This document shows positions 53,350-61,444 of a stretch of DNA of 64,000 nt, piece after piece. The translations under genes and the position numbers were made by a program. The DNA comes from B1SED10-75 sp964636865 (GTDB lineage Bacteria > Bacillota > Dethiobacteria > DTU022 > PWGO01), in the NCBI GenBank assembly GCA_964636865.1, contig CAZWVJ010000001.1, positions 1 to 64,000 on the forward strand, read 5' to 3'. The notes beneath the pieces were generated by a model that worked only from the letters and a program-made list of their open reading frames with translations, did not search any database and was not told where the DNA came from. Positions within the stretch are counted from its first letter, which is position 1; each line of letters begins with the position of its first letter.

Positions 53350-54684
53350 CTAAGCTGAATTGTATTCCTTGCTAACATTACCAAACTTAATAAAGTTTTC
53401 CATAAAGTAAAGGTCAAAACTGTCCACAGGGCCATTCCGCTGCTTGGCAATAATAATTTCTGCAATATTCTTTTTTTCTGCATCTCGGATATAATAATCT
53501 TCTCTATAAATAAACACTACTACGTCTGCATTTGCCTCAATGCCGCCCGACTCCATAAGATCACTTAATATTGGCCGTCGATCTGTTCTTTTTTCTACTG
53601 CGCGGCTTAACTGCGATAAGGCTATTACCGGTACTCCCAATTCTTTAGCCAGGGCCTTAAGAGAGCGAGATATGTCAGATAACTCTTGCTGCCTATTTTC
53701 GCTTTTACCTTGACTACGCATCAATTGAAGATAATCAACAAATATTGCATTCAGCCCTTTTTCAGCTTTTAAACGCCGCGCTTTTGCTCTAATTTCCATT
53801 ACCGTTTGAGCTGCGGTATCATCTATAAAAAGCTCCGCCTCACTAAGCGGTCCTACTGCGTTAACTAATTTGGGCCAATCATCTTTCCCCAAAAAACCGT
53901 TTCTTAACTTTTGAGAATCTATGTTTGCCTGTGCACACAAAAGCCGTTGGGCAAGTTGCTCTTTAGACATCTCCAGGCTATAAAAAGCCACAGGTAACTT
54001 TTCATTAATAGCAATATGCTGCGCAATATTCAAAGCCAATGTAGTTTTTCCCATTGATGGTCTGGCAGCTATTATAATCAGATCTGAATCTTGAAAGCCG
54101 GAAGTCAAACGATCAAAGTCAATAAATCCCGTAGAAACACCTGTTACTCCCGATTTTTTTTCATGAAGTTTTTCTATCCTGTTAAATGTTTCCGTTAAAA
54201 CATCTTTCAAATGGACAAACCCCTGTCCAGATGTGTCTCTGGCCACCTCAAATATGAGCTGTTCTGCTTTATCCAGAAATTCGTCTACATTTTCAGGAAC
54301 TTCGTAACTTTCCCTTACTATCTCTGTGCCCACCTGAATAAGACTTCGCAGTATTGCTTTTTCTTTAATAATGCGTGCATAATACTGAACATTCGCCGCT
54401 GTGGGGACAGAGTTTACCAGGGTAGTTAAATAAGTATATCCGCCTATTTCTTCCAAAATTCCCTGATTATTAAGTTCTTCGGAGAGAGTTATTAGGTCCA
54501 CCGGCTCGTTTCTATTGGTTAAATTTAAAATAGCTAAAAAAATCTTTTGGTGGGCCGTTCGATAAAAATCTTTCTCACTTAACAGTTCCAAAGTTTGATA
54601 GGCTGCTTCTTTCTCAATAACCATAGAGCCTATAACCGATTGTTCGGCATCAATATTATGTGGAGGAACTCGACTTTCCAGCAA
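53350..54684 (-). CDS. dnaB: Replicative DNA helicase DnaB (DnaC in B. subtilis naming)
   Basis: This protein of about 444 residues is the hexameric helicase that opens the replication fork. It has an N-terminal helical domain (PPHNIDAEQSVIGSM) and a RecA-like core with Walker A ARPSMGKTTLALN and IFVDYLQLM. ALSQLSRAVEKRTDRRP and ESGGIEANADVV follow. The first ATG (54699) overlaps the GGGAGGT site, so the TTG at 54684, 7 nt after it, is the more likely start. No intein is present. Confidence 0.94.
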   Translation of the reverse strand: MLESRVPPHNIDAEQSVIGSMVIEKEAAYQTLELLSEKDFYRTAHQKIFLAILNLTNRNEPVDLITLSEELNNQGILEEIGGYTYLTTLVNSVPTAANVQYYARIIKEKAILRSLIQVGTEIVRESYEVPENVDEFLDKAEQLIFEVARDTSGQGFVHLKDVLTETFNRIEKLHEKKSGVTGVSTGFIDFDRLTSGFQDSDLIIIAARPSMGKTTLALNIAQHIAINEKLPVAFYSLEMSKEQLAQRLLCAQANIDSQKLRNGFLGKDDWPKLVNAVGPLSEAELFIDDTAAQTVMEIRAKARRLKAEKGLNAIFVDYLQLMRSQGKSENRQQELSDISRSLKALAKELGVPVIALSQLSRAVEKRTDRRPILSDLMESGGIEANADVVVFIYREDYYIRDAEKKNIAEIIIAKQRNGPVDSFDLYFMENFIKFGNVSKEYNSA

Positions 54685-54802
54685 TATTTTACCTCCCATG
54701 AAATATTATAATAACTCTAGTCTTTCTTAAATAAAAACCCCATAAAAATTTTTTCTAATTCTTTATATTAAGTTTATATTAAAATTTTTCCAGTCTAATT
54801 AG

Positions 54803-55252
54803 CTATTCTTCCTCACTTTCTACCACAACTTTTACTTCGGTATAAATTTGGGGTCTTAGTTTTAAATTTACCGTACATTCCCCGAGTTGCTTAATGGGAT
54901 TATCTATTTCCACCTTACGTTTATCGAGGCTATATCCTTTTTCTTCCAGGGCAGAAGCAATATCTCCGGCTGTTACTGAACCAAATAATTTTCCTTCTGA
55001 GCTTGCAGAACGGTAAAACTTTAATTCTATGCCATTTAATTCTTCTGCAGCTTGCCGGGCCTGCTCTTCTTCTTTTTCTTCTTTTTTTCTTTGAATTGCA
55101 ATTTGCTTCTCTGCTTCTTTAATTTTTGCATCTGTAGCCTCTACAGCCAACTTGCGGGGAAAAAGATAGTTTCGGGCATATCCATCGGCAACTGTTTTTA
55201 TTTCTCCCCTCCTACCAAGCCTTTCTAAATCCTGAAGCAATATAACCTTCAT
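54803..55252 (-). CDS. rplI: 50S ribosomal protein L9
   Basis: This 149-residue protein has the L9 N-terminal domain (MKVILLQDLERLGRRGEIKTVADGYARNYL, first part seen), a long charged connecting helix rich in Glu and Lys, and the C-terminal rRNA-binding domain. It sits upstream of dnaB, as in most Firmicutes. The gdpP (DHH phosphodiesterase) gene often found next to it is missing here. Confidence 0.96.
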   Translation of the reverse strand: MKVILLQDLERLGRRGEIKTVADGYARNYLFPRKLAVEATDAKIKEAEKQIAIQRKKEEKEEEQARQAAEELNGIELKFYRSASSEGKLFGSVTAGDIASALEEKGYSLDKRKVEIDNPIKQLGECTVNLKLRPQIYTEVKVVVESEEE

Positions 55253-55333
55253 ATTTTAAGTCCCCCTCAACCATTTATTAATCACCTACATTATACTTGA
55301 TTATTTCCAATTAAAGAATAATAAACTCCAAAT

Positions 55334-55369
55334 GACACATATTTTTCATTGGACTGTAAAATATGTGTC
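55334..55369. repeat. 12-bp stem hairpin in the rpsR-rplI spacer
   Basis: GACACATATTTT (55334-55345) pairs perfectly with AAAATATGTGTC (55358-55369) around a 12-nt loop. It lies between the rpsR stop and the rplI start, just beyond a likely terminator. It may be part of a leader controlling rplI or a small repeat remnant. Confidence 0.5.
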
Positions 55370-55379
55370 CATAAAATAA

Positions 55380-55401
55380 GGTGCCAAAAATACTCGGCAC
55401 C
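55380..55401 (-). terminator. Probable terminator after rpsR
   Basis: GGTGCC pairs with GGCACC around a 10-nt loop. On the - strand the stem is followed by TTATTTTATG. It lies 28 bp after the rpsR stop, in the right place to end the rpsF-rpsR transcript. Confidence 0.55.
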
Positions 55402-55428
55402 GCAGCATTTTAACTTGTAGCCCTCTTT

Positions 55429-55665
55429 TTATGCATTATCTGAAGTAAAAGGCAATAATGCAAGGATTCTTGCCCGTTTAATCGCTATGGTAAGTTCTCT
55501 TTGATGACGCGAACAATTGCCGGAAATCCTGCGGGGCAGAATTTTTCCTCTTTCGGTTATATATTTCTTGAGTTTTTCATATTGTTTATAATCAATAGTA
55601 TCTACTTTTTCCTGGCAAAATGCGCAAACTTTTTTCTTAGGTTTTCTAGCTCTATCTCTTTTCAA
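55429..55665 (-). CDS. rpsR: 30S ribosomal protein S18
   Basis: This 78-residue S18 is of the zinc-ligand (C+) form, with CAFC near the N-terminus and a later Cys in ISGNCSRHQ. The conserved DYKQYEKLKKYITERGKI segment binds S6 and 16S rRNA. A GGAGG site precedes the ATG. It follows rpsF by 187 bp, without the ssb gene normally between them. Confidence 0.96.
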   Translation of the reverse strand: MKRDRARKPKKKVCAFCQEKVDTIDYKQYEKLKKYITERGKILPRRISGNCSRHQRELTIAIKRARILALLPFTSDNA

Positions 55666-55852
55666 TGCATGACCCTCCTAATCTTACTCTTTAAAAGATT
55701 TTTTAATAACTTCAAAAAGTTAGGAAATATTGCTCATGATTAAATAAGTACTCTTTCCCAACTCACAAAATCTTGCATTATTCACGGTGTTTACAATCTT
55801 TATGATAAATAACATTTAACCCGAGCCGATTATGCTCTTTTACGTCGTTCCC

Positions 55853-56143
55853 TTATTGATCGGCTCTTACAACTAAGGACCTTAATATTTCAGTATTCAT
55901 CTTAAAAACATGGTCAAGCTCACTAAGGACCTGAGAATCGCCGGCAAAATTAATTAGATAATAATCTCCTTCTTTGTGGGTTTTATTGATAGTGTAAGCT
56001 AATTTTTTCTTGCCCCAATTTTCTTGCTGGGAAATTTCTCCACCGTTTTTTTGGATTACATCTTTAATTTTCTCCAGCAAGTTCTCTTTTGTCTCTTCAT
56101 CCAGGTCGCTTTGGAGAATAAATACAGTTTCATATGGCCTCAT
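55853..56143 (-). CDS. rpsF: 30S ribosomal protein S6
   Basis: This 96-residue ribosomal protein has the standard N-terminus MRPYETVFILQSDL and the KKLAYTINKTHKEGDYYLINF core, and pairs with S18 in the 30S platform. GGGAGGTG precedes the ATG. It is the last leftward gene before the origin, directly facing dnaA across 422 bp. Confidence 0.96.
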   Translation of the reverse strand: MRPYETVFILQSDLDEETKENLLEKIKDVIQKNGGEISQQENWGKKKLAYTINKTHKEGDYYLINFAGDSQVLSELDHVFKMNTEILRSLVVRADQ

Positions 56144-56565
56144 TTTATTTCACCTCCCTTCGGACTAAACGGCCCTAATTAATAGGGCAGGGACATAAGG
56201 AAATATATCACATTTACTCGGGGTAATCAATAATTAAAAAAATAAATTTATTATTGCTCTTACTAAATACAACTCATTATAATTGACTGATTGCTTTTAA
56301 GCTTATTTTATTTTTTTTACAAAATTAAAAAAGATAATCTTATTCCAAAAAAAGCGATAAACGATAAATTATTTAAAAAAGATATTACTATTTATATTTT
56401 TTTAACGTTGCAGCTATTTTTTTTATCTGTTAATATAAAATTCACATGTTTAGGAAAAGGTGCAAAAGCTTATACACAGGGGTTGTGGATAATTGCCCCT
56501 CTTTTGTGGATAACTTTTGCATTGTTAAATATTCATAATATTACAACAGTTTGGGGGAATATGTA
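56144..56565. other. oriC, upstream part with DnaA-box cluster
   Basis: Three consensus DnaA boxes (TTATNCACA) cluster just before dnaA: TTATACACA at 56470-56478 and TGTGGATAA at 56484-56492 and 56505-56513. A very AT-rich stretch (about 56220-56450) lies to the left. Gene direction switches here from leftward to rightward. These are the marks of a bacterial origin, and dnaA autoregulation by the same boxes is likely. Confidence 0.88.
56172..56188 (-). promoter_or_regulatory. Candidate S6:S18-binding leader hairpin of rpsF
   Basis: GCCCTA and TAGGGC form a 6-bp stem with a 5-nt loop in the rpsF leader, followed on the - strand by CCGTTTAGTCCG before the ribosome-binding site. rpsF leaders of many bacteria carry a hairpin with CCG that binds the S6:S18 complex for feedback. 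The match here is by position and a loose motif only. Confidence 0.35.
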
Positions 56566-57972
56566 ATGGCTACAGAAGTTAATGGTTTAAATGCCATGTG
56601 GGAAAAGGTGCTGGAGGAAGCCGAAAAACATTTAACCAAACCAAGCTTCGAAACATGGTTAAAATCCACAAAACCACTCTCTATTAATGATGGGATGCTT
56701 ATTATTGAAGTGCCCAACGATTTTACCCGTGATCGCCTCGAAAATTCCCACAAGGAGATATTACTGGAAGCAGTAAAAAAGGTGGCAAATCATGAATATT
56801 CCATTTATTTTCAATGTGAGCCTACTATTAAAGAGAATTACTACAATACTTTTTTTGATGATATTCAACATGAGGATGCCAGGTCCGTTTCTGCAGTGCC
56901 TCAAAAGCATAGTTCTGATAACTCCCCCACGACTGTACCTTGTCAAACTGCCCCCTGGTTAAACCCCAAATATACCTTCGAAACATTTGTAGTTGGAAAT
57001 TGTAATCGCCTGGCTCATGCGGCTTCTTTTGCTGTGGCCGAAGCTCCCTCCCAAGCCTACAACCCACTTTTTGTGTATGGTGGTGTTGGCTTGGGAAAAA
57101 CTCACCTGATGCATGCAATCGGTCATTTTGTAATTACAAATTATCCTAGTTATAATGTATGTTATCTTTCTTCGGAAAAATTTATGAACGAATTCATTAA
57201 TGCTATCAGGGATAATAAAACCGTAGAATTCCGCAACAAATATCGTAATATTGATGTTTTACTCATCGATGATATTCAATTTTTAGCCGGAAAAGAACAA
57301 ACCCAAGAAGAATTTTTTCATACCTTTAATGCTTTACATGAAAGCAATAAGCAAATTATTATTTCCAGTGATCGAGCTCCGAAAGAAATACCTACATTGG
57401 AAGATAGACTGCGTTCGCGTTTTGAGTGGGGCTTAATAACAGATATTACAAAACCTGACCTGGAAACACGAATTGCTATCCTCAAGAAAAAGGCTCATAA
57501 TGAAAACATTTATATTCCCAGCGAGGTTATCAATTATATTGCCGATAAAATTGAAACAAATATTCGCGAACTAGAGGGTGCTTTAATAAGGGTAATGGCC
57601 CATTCCTCACTAAACAATACCCCTGTCGATTTAAATATTGCTGATGAAGCATTAAAAAATGTAATTATAGATAAAAATACTGAAATTAGCGTCGATAAAA
57701 TTATTCAAGTTACTGCTAACTACTTTGCCATTAGCCCGGAAGATATAAAGGCAAAAAGAAGAAGTAATAGTATTGCTTTTCCCCGGCAGGTAGCAATGTT
57801 TCTGGCTCGGGAATTAACTGACCTTTCATTGCCCAAGTTGGGCAATGAATTCGGGGGCAAAGATCATACCACCATAATACATGCCTGTAACAAAATAAAA
57901 AAACAATTTGTGGAAAATAGAGAACTAAAAGATATGATAGAAAAATTGAAACATGAAATTACTCATTATTAA
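56566..57972 (+). CDS. dnaA: Chromosomal replication initiator DnaA
   Basis: This 468-residue AAA+ initiator has domain I (LNAMWEKVLEEAEKHLTKPSFETWL), a short linker, domain III with Walker A GGVGLGKTHLMHAIG and Walker B VLLIDDIQFLAGK, and domain IV with the box-recognition motif GGKDHTTIIHA. I chose the ATG at 56566 after GGGGGA. A TTG at 56551 overlaps that site and is unlikely. It is flanked on both sides by DnaA boxes. Confidence 0.97.
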   Translation: MATEVNGLNAMWEKVLEEAEKHLTKPSFETWLKSTKPLSINDGMLIIEVPNDFTRDRLENSHKEILLEAVKKVANHEYSIYFQCEPTIKENYYNTFFDDIQHEDARSVSAVPQKHSSDNSPTTVPCQTAPWLNPKYTFETFVVGNCNRLAHAASFAVAEAPSQAYNPLFVYGGVGLGKTHLMHAIGHFVITNYPSYNVCYLSSEKFMNEFINAIRDNKTVEFRNKYRNIDVLLIDDIQFLAGKEQTQEEFFHTFNALHESNKQIIISSDRAPKEIPTLEDRLRSRFEWGLITDITKPDLETRIAILKKKAHNENIYIPSEVINYIADKIETNIRELEGALIRVMAHSSLNNTPVDLNIADEALKNVIIDKNTEISVDKIIQVTANYFAISPEDIKAKRRSNSIAFPRQVAMFLARELTDLSLPKLGNEFGGKDHTTIIHACNKIKKQFVENRELKDMIEKLKHEITHY

Positions 57973-57991
57973 CAATTTGCTGTGTATTGCT

Positions 57992-58149
57992 TGTGGAGAA
58001 AACAACTTTATGGTGTTAATACCCTATAATTCTTAATTACTTAAATGGTTTTGTGGATAAATAATTAAACTTATAAACACCTTCATTGCTGTTTTATTAG
58101 TTCTTTTTCTTTTTATCCACAAGTTAAACAGGCCCTACTATTATTACTA
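57992..58149. other. oriC, downstream part with DnaA boxes and DnaA-trio-like element
   Basis: The dnaA-dnaN spacer holds a near box TGTGGAGAA (57992-58000), TGTGGATAA (58052-58060), a weak TTATAAACA (58071-58079) and TTATCCACA (58113-58121). The last is followed, after a GGCCC patch, by CTA CTA TTA TTA CTA (58135-58149) and then AT-rich DNA. A DnaA box followed by a GC patch and 3'-GAT-type trinucleotides is the basal unwinding layout described for B. subtilis oriC. Confidence 0.82.
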
Positions 58150-58192
58150 TTTATATAAACAACTAAAAGTAAAAAGAAAGGATGAAAAGATT

Positions 58193-59332
58193 ATGCTTAT
58201 TATTAAAGATAAAGAAACTATATCCAAACATTTAGATATAGTAGAAAAGGCTTTACCGGGAAAAACAACTTTACCGATTTTAAATAATATTTTTGTGGAG
58301 AAAAATAATGATGATCTGACTTTTCTCTCTACTAATTTAGAAATAGGGGTAAGAAGTTCTCTGAAATTAGAAAGTGATGAGTTATCAGAAGAAGAATCTT
58401 CCATAGAACAAGTTTTAATTCCGGCAAAAATAATTCCTATAATTAAACATCTTCCCTCTAATAAAAAAGTAGAAATTAACATTGATAAAGATAGCTACAG
58501 TGTGGGAATCAAAGGCGGTGAATCTCAATTTCAATTGAAAGGTATTAATGCGGAGGAATATCCAGTATTTAAAGAAGAAGAGCCTCAAAAAAAACCGTTA
58601 ATTTTGAAAGAAAGAGATTTAAAGGAAACGATTAGGCGTACAGTTTTTGCAACTTCTTCAGATGAGGGAAGGCCGGCCTTCACAGGTGTTTTGGTATTGA
58701 TGGAAAATAATAAATTGAGTTTTATAGCTTCGGATACTTACAGATTGGTGATGCAAAATATAGAAATTGAAAAATGGGAATACGAAGAGGAAAAGTTTTT
58801 AATACCGGCCAGGTCCCTCCGGGATTTAATGAAACTTTTAAGGGATAGTGAAGAGGAAGTATATATATACCCTATTGAAAAACAACTGGTGTTTTCTTTT
58901 AATCACATTTTTTTCTATACCAGACTTCTAGAGGATAATTTTCCGGATTTTAGAAAAATTATTCCCACGAGTCATTTATCTAGAATTATTGTTGATAAGG
59001 AAAATTTTGAAGAAATTATAAGTCGTGCTTCTCTTTTATCTGACAATATAAGCAAAGTAGTTAAGTTACAATTAAAAGAAAATGTATTATATGTAAGTGC
59101 TACTTCAGAAATTGGTAAAATGGAAGAAAATATTACATTAGAAGCAAAAGAAGGCGACGATATAGATATCTTATTGAATGTAAGGTTTTTAATGGATGTT
59201 TTAAAGGTAGTAGAAACACAAAATATTGAAATAAAATTTAATGGGAGGGAGGCACCTACAATTTTACGTCCCGAAAAAGAGGAAGAGTTTCTTTATCTGG
59301 TATTACCGATAAAAGTAGAACAACCTTTATAG
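58193..59332 (+). CDS. dnaN: DNA polymerase III beta subunit (sliding clamp)
   Basis: This 379-residue clamp has the three-domain repeat of the family. Typical segments are VEKALPGKTTLPILNNIFVE in domain 1, SDEGRPAFTGVLV and IPARSLRDLMKLL in domain 2, and the C-terminal LVLPIKV. It dimerises to a ring that holds polymerase on DNA. The order dnaA-dnaN-recF is standard. Confidence 0.96.
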   Translation: MLIIKDKETISKHLDIVEKALPGKTTLPILNNIFVEKNNDDLTFLSTNLEIGVRSSLKLESDELSEEESSIEQVLIPAKIIPIIKHLPSNKKVEINIDKDSYSVGIKGGESQFQLKGINAEEYPVFKEEEPQKKPLILKERDLKETIRRTVFATSSDEGRPAFTGVLVLMENNKLSFIASDTYRLVMQNIEIEKWEYEEEKFLIPARSLRDLMKLLRDSEEEVYIYPIEKQLVFSFNHIFFYTRLLEDNFPDFRKIIPTSHLSRIIVDKENFEEIISRASLLSDNISKVVKLQLKENVLYVSATSEIGKMEENITLEAKEGDDIDILLNVRFLMDVLKVVETQNIEIKFNGREAPTILRPEKEEEFLYLVLPIKVEQPL

Positions 59333-59350
59333 TTTTATGGGAGGATAAGC

Positions 59351-60460
59351 TTGCAATTAGAAAAAATAAAGATAAATAACTTTCGTAACTATGTAGATAA
59401 TATCTTTGAACCGGGGCCTAAAATAAACATTGTTTATGGAGAAAATGCTCAGGGAAAAACAAATTTACTGGAATCAATTTACTATCTTTTATCTTCAATT
59501 TCACATCGTACCAGAAAAGATGGAGAGTTAATCAACTGGGAAAGTAAATATTTTAAGATTAATGGAATAGTTTTTTTTAAGGAAAAGAAAAAAAAGAAAC
59601 TGGAGATATTTTATGAAAACGGAAAGAATAAAACCCTAAAAGTTAATGATAATTCGGTAAGTATAGATAAATATTTTTCCCAATTTCCAAGTGTAATATC
59701 GTATCCTCAAGATTTGAATTTGATTAAAGGAGGGCCGGCACTGCGCCGGCGTTTTTTAAATACAGAAATAACAAGAATTAACCCGGTTTATTATCAATAT
59801 TTACTTGATTATTATCGAGCTTTGAGGCAGCGAAATAATATTCTGAAGAACTCTGTTAAGAAGAAAGATGAGCTTTTATCATGGGAAAATATACTGGCTC
59901 AATATGGTAGTAAAATAATAATTAATAGAATTTATTTTTTACAAGAATTAAATAAATATGCGCCTTCTTATCAAACTTCTTTTACTTCGGGAAAAGAAAA
60001 TCTTGAGTTATCTTACAGGACCCAATTAAAGTTAAAAAAAGAAAATAGTTATTTGGAAAAAGAAATTAAAGAACAGATATTAGATTTAGTTTCTACAAAA
60101 AGGGAGGAAGAATTTAATAAGGGGCATACAATGGTAGGGCCGCATTTAGATGATATGGTTATTTTGTTGAATGGCAAAGAATTAAAAAAGTATTCATCTC
60201 AAGGCCAGCAGAGAACTACTATTATTTCTCTTAAGTTGGCTCAGGCAGACATTTTGATGGAGAAAAAAAGGGAAACACCTATATTATTAATGGATGATAG
60301 TTTTTCTGAATTAGATGATTTTAGGGGCAACCTTATATTAGAGTTTATCGGAGAAAAAAAATTTCAATGTTTTATAACCACCTATCAATCATTGAAATTA
60401 CCATCAAGCTATACGGGAGTTTTTTTTCGTGTAGCAGGAGGAATGATTGAAAATGGATAA
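59351..60460 (+). CDS. recF: DNA replication and repair protein RecF
   Basis: This 369-residue SMC-like ATPase loads RecA at gaps. It has INNFRNY at the N-terminus, Walker A YGENAQGKTNLLESI, the signature YSSQGQQRTTIISLKLA and Walker B ILLMDDSFSELDD. It starts with TTG at 59351 after GGGAGG. Its end overlaps the DUF721 gene by 8-14 bp. The usual small S4-domain gene between dnaN and recF is absent. Confidence 0.95.
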   Translation: MQLEKIKINNFRNYVDNIFEPGPKINIVYGENAQGKTNLLESIYYLLSSISHRTRKDGELINWESKYFKINGIVFFKEKKKKKLEIFYENGKNKTLKVNDNSVSIDKYFSQFPSVISYPQDLNLIKGGPALRRRFLNTEITRINPVYYQYLLDYYRALRQRNNILKNSVKKKDELLSWENILAQYGSKIIINRIYFLQELNKYAPSYQTSFTSGKENLELSYRTQLKLKKENSYLEKEIKEQILDLVSTKREEEFNKGHTMVGPHLDDMVILLNGKELKKYSSQGQQRTTIISLKLAQADILMEKKRETPILLMDDSFSELDDFRGNLILEFIGEKKFQCFITTYQSLKLPSSYTGVFFRVAGGMIENG

Positions 60461-60914
60461 TTTAGGGGAAGTTTTAAAAAAAGTTTTAGAAGAAAAAGGG
60501 ATATGGACTGCCGTTAAACAGCAGGAAGTTATAGAAATGTGGGATAAAATAGTTGGTGAAAGAATTGCTGCGCATACGGAAGCTATGAAAGTAGAAAAAG
60601 GCATTTTATGGGTTAAAGTGAAAGATTCTGCATGGATTCATCACTTGTCAATGCTGAAATCCCAATTAATAAAGAAAATAAACCAGAGCTCTCAAAAGAA
60701 GGTGGTTAATGATATTTATTTTTTTTGGGGTGAACTGTCAAAGGATAAAAAAGGTAATAACGCCCCAACGGAAGTAGAAAGTAATGAAAACATTAATTAT
60801 AAACCTGCATGGGAGTATTCCCAAAAAGAAGTAGAAAATTTGGTAAATGCATTACCGGAAAGTAACCCCAAGTTGAAAGAAAAAATAGCAAAAATACTCT
60901 CCAAAGATTATTAA
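60453..60914 (+). CDS. DUF721 (DciA-like) protein
   Basis: This protein of about 153 residues carries the DUF721 domain (about residues 1-90) with the family pattern WDKIVGERIAAHTEAMKVEKGILWVKVKDSAW (about positions 28-60; only key parts W, IVG, IAAHT and WxxxL are diagnostic). A polar tail follows. Some DUF721 proteins (DciA) help place the DnaB helicase in bacteria that lack DnaC or DnaI. It overlaps recF and lies in the origin cluster, which fits a replication role. The ATG at 60453 or the TTG at 60447 may start it. Confidence 0.85.
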   Translation: MDNLGEVLKKVLEEKGIWTAVKQQEVIEMWDKIVGERIAAHTEAMKVEKGILWVKVKDSAWIHHLSMLKSQLIKKINQSSQKKVVNDIYFFWGELSKDKKGNNAPTEVESNENINYKPAWEYSQKEVENLVNALPESNPKLKEKIAKILSKDY

Positions 60915-61023
60915 AAGTAATTTTTACTTAAGTGGGTAATGATGTTAAGGAACCTTTGATTTGCCTTCAAAAATTCGAAAGTTATCTGTCGGAGAAAACC
61001 TAAAACTCTTTTAGGGGGTTGTT

Positions 61024-61047
61024 ACAATATATTGTAGTATATTGTAG
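61024..61047. promoter_or_regulatory. Palindrome and tandem repeat upstream of the remB-like gene
   Basis: ACAATATATTGT (61024-61035) is a perfect 12-bp palindrome. It overlaps two tandem copies of TATATTGTAG (61028-61037 and 61038-61047). The cluster lies about 90 bp before the remB-like start, in a 216-bp spacer with a TATACT box at 61069-61074. A regulator-binding site is plausible. Confidence 0.4.
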
Positions 61048-61130
61048 TTATGATAGGAAAAAATATGATATACTTAAGTCATGTTACTATCAATAAATGA
61101 TTTAAATCTGCGTAAAGGAGCGATTTAAGA

Positions 61131-61361
61131 ATGTATTTACACATAGGAGAAGCAAGGATAGTTTTTTTGGAAGATATAATCGGAATATTTAATTTAAATA
61201 TTAAAAATAAAGAAGAGAATACACAATTTTTTGCCCTTTCCCGGGAAGGTAATGAAAAAGAAGAGAATTCAAGGGAAAATAAATCGTTTATAGTAACCAA
61301 AGATAACGTTTATTATTCACCAATATCGTCACAAACTCTTGCCAAAAGAAAAGAAAAATAA
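61131..61361 (+). CDS. remB: RemB-like DUF370 protein
   Basis: This 76-residue protein starts MYLHIGEARIVFLEDIIGIFN and later has FIVTKDNVYYSPISSQTLAKR, the pattern of the extracellular matrix regulator RemB (YaaB) family. In B. subtilis remB likewise lies between recF and gyrB. Related RemA is a DNA-binding regulator of matrix and osmoprotection genes; RemB's mechanism is less clear. Confidence 0.85.
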   Translation: MYLHIGEARIVFLEDIIGIFNLNIKNKEENTQFFALSREGNEKEENSRENKSFIVTKDNVYYSPISSQTLAKRKEK

Positions 61362-61444
61362 TCGAGAAATTAGATACTACAGTATGGCAAATGCATGGCG
61401 GTAGTTATTGACAGGAAATAAAAGTTAATAATTGGAGGTATAAT

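Noticed and set aside
55666..55852. Degenerate ssb gene between rpsR and rpsF
   Set aside because: No frame longer than a few dozen codons and no SSB-like residues are present; it appears to be absent, not decayed.
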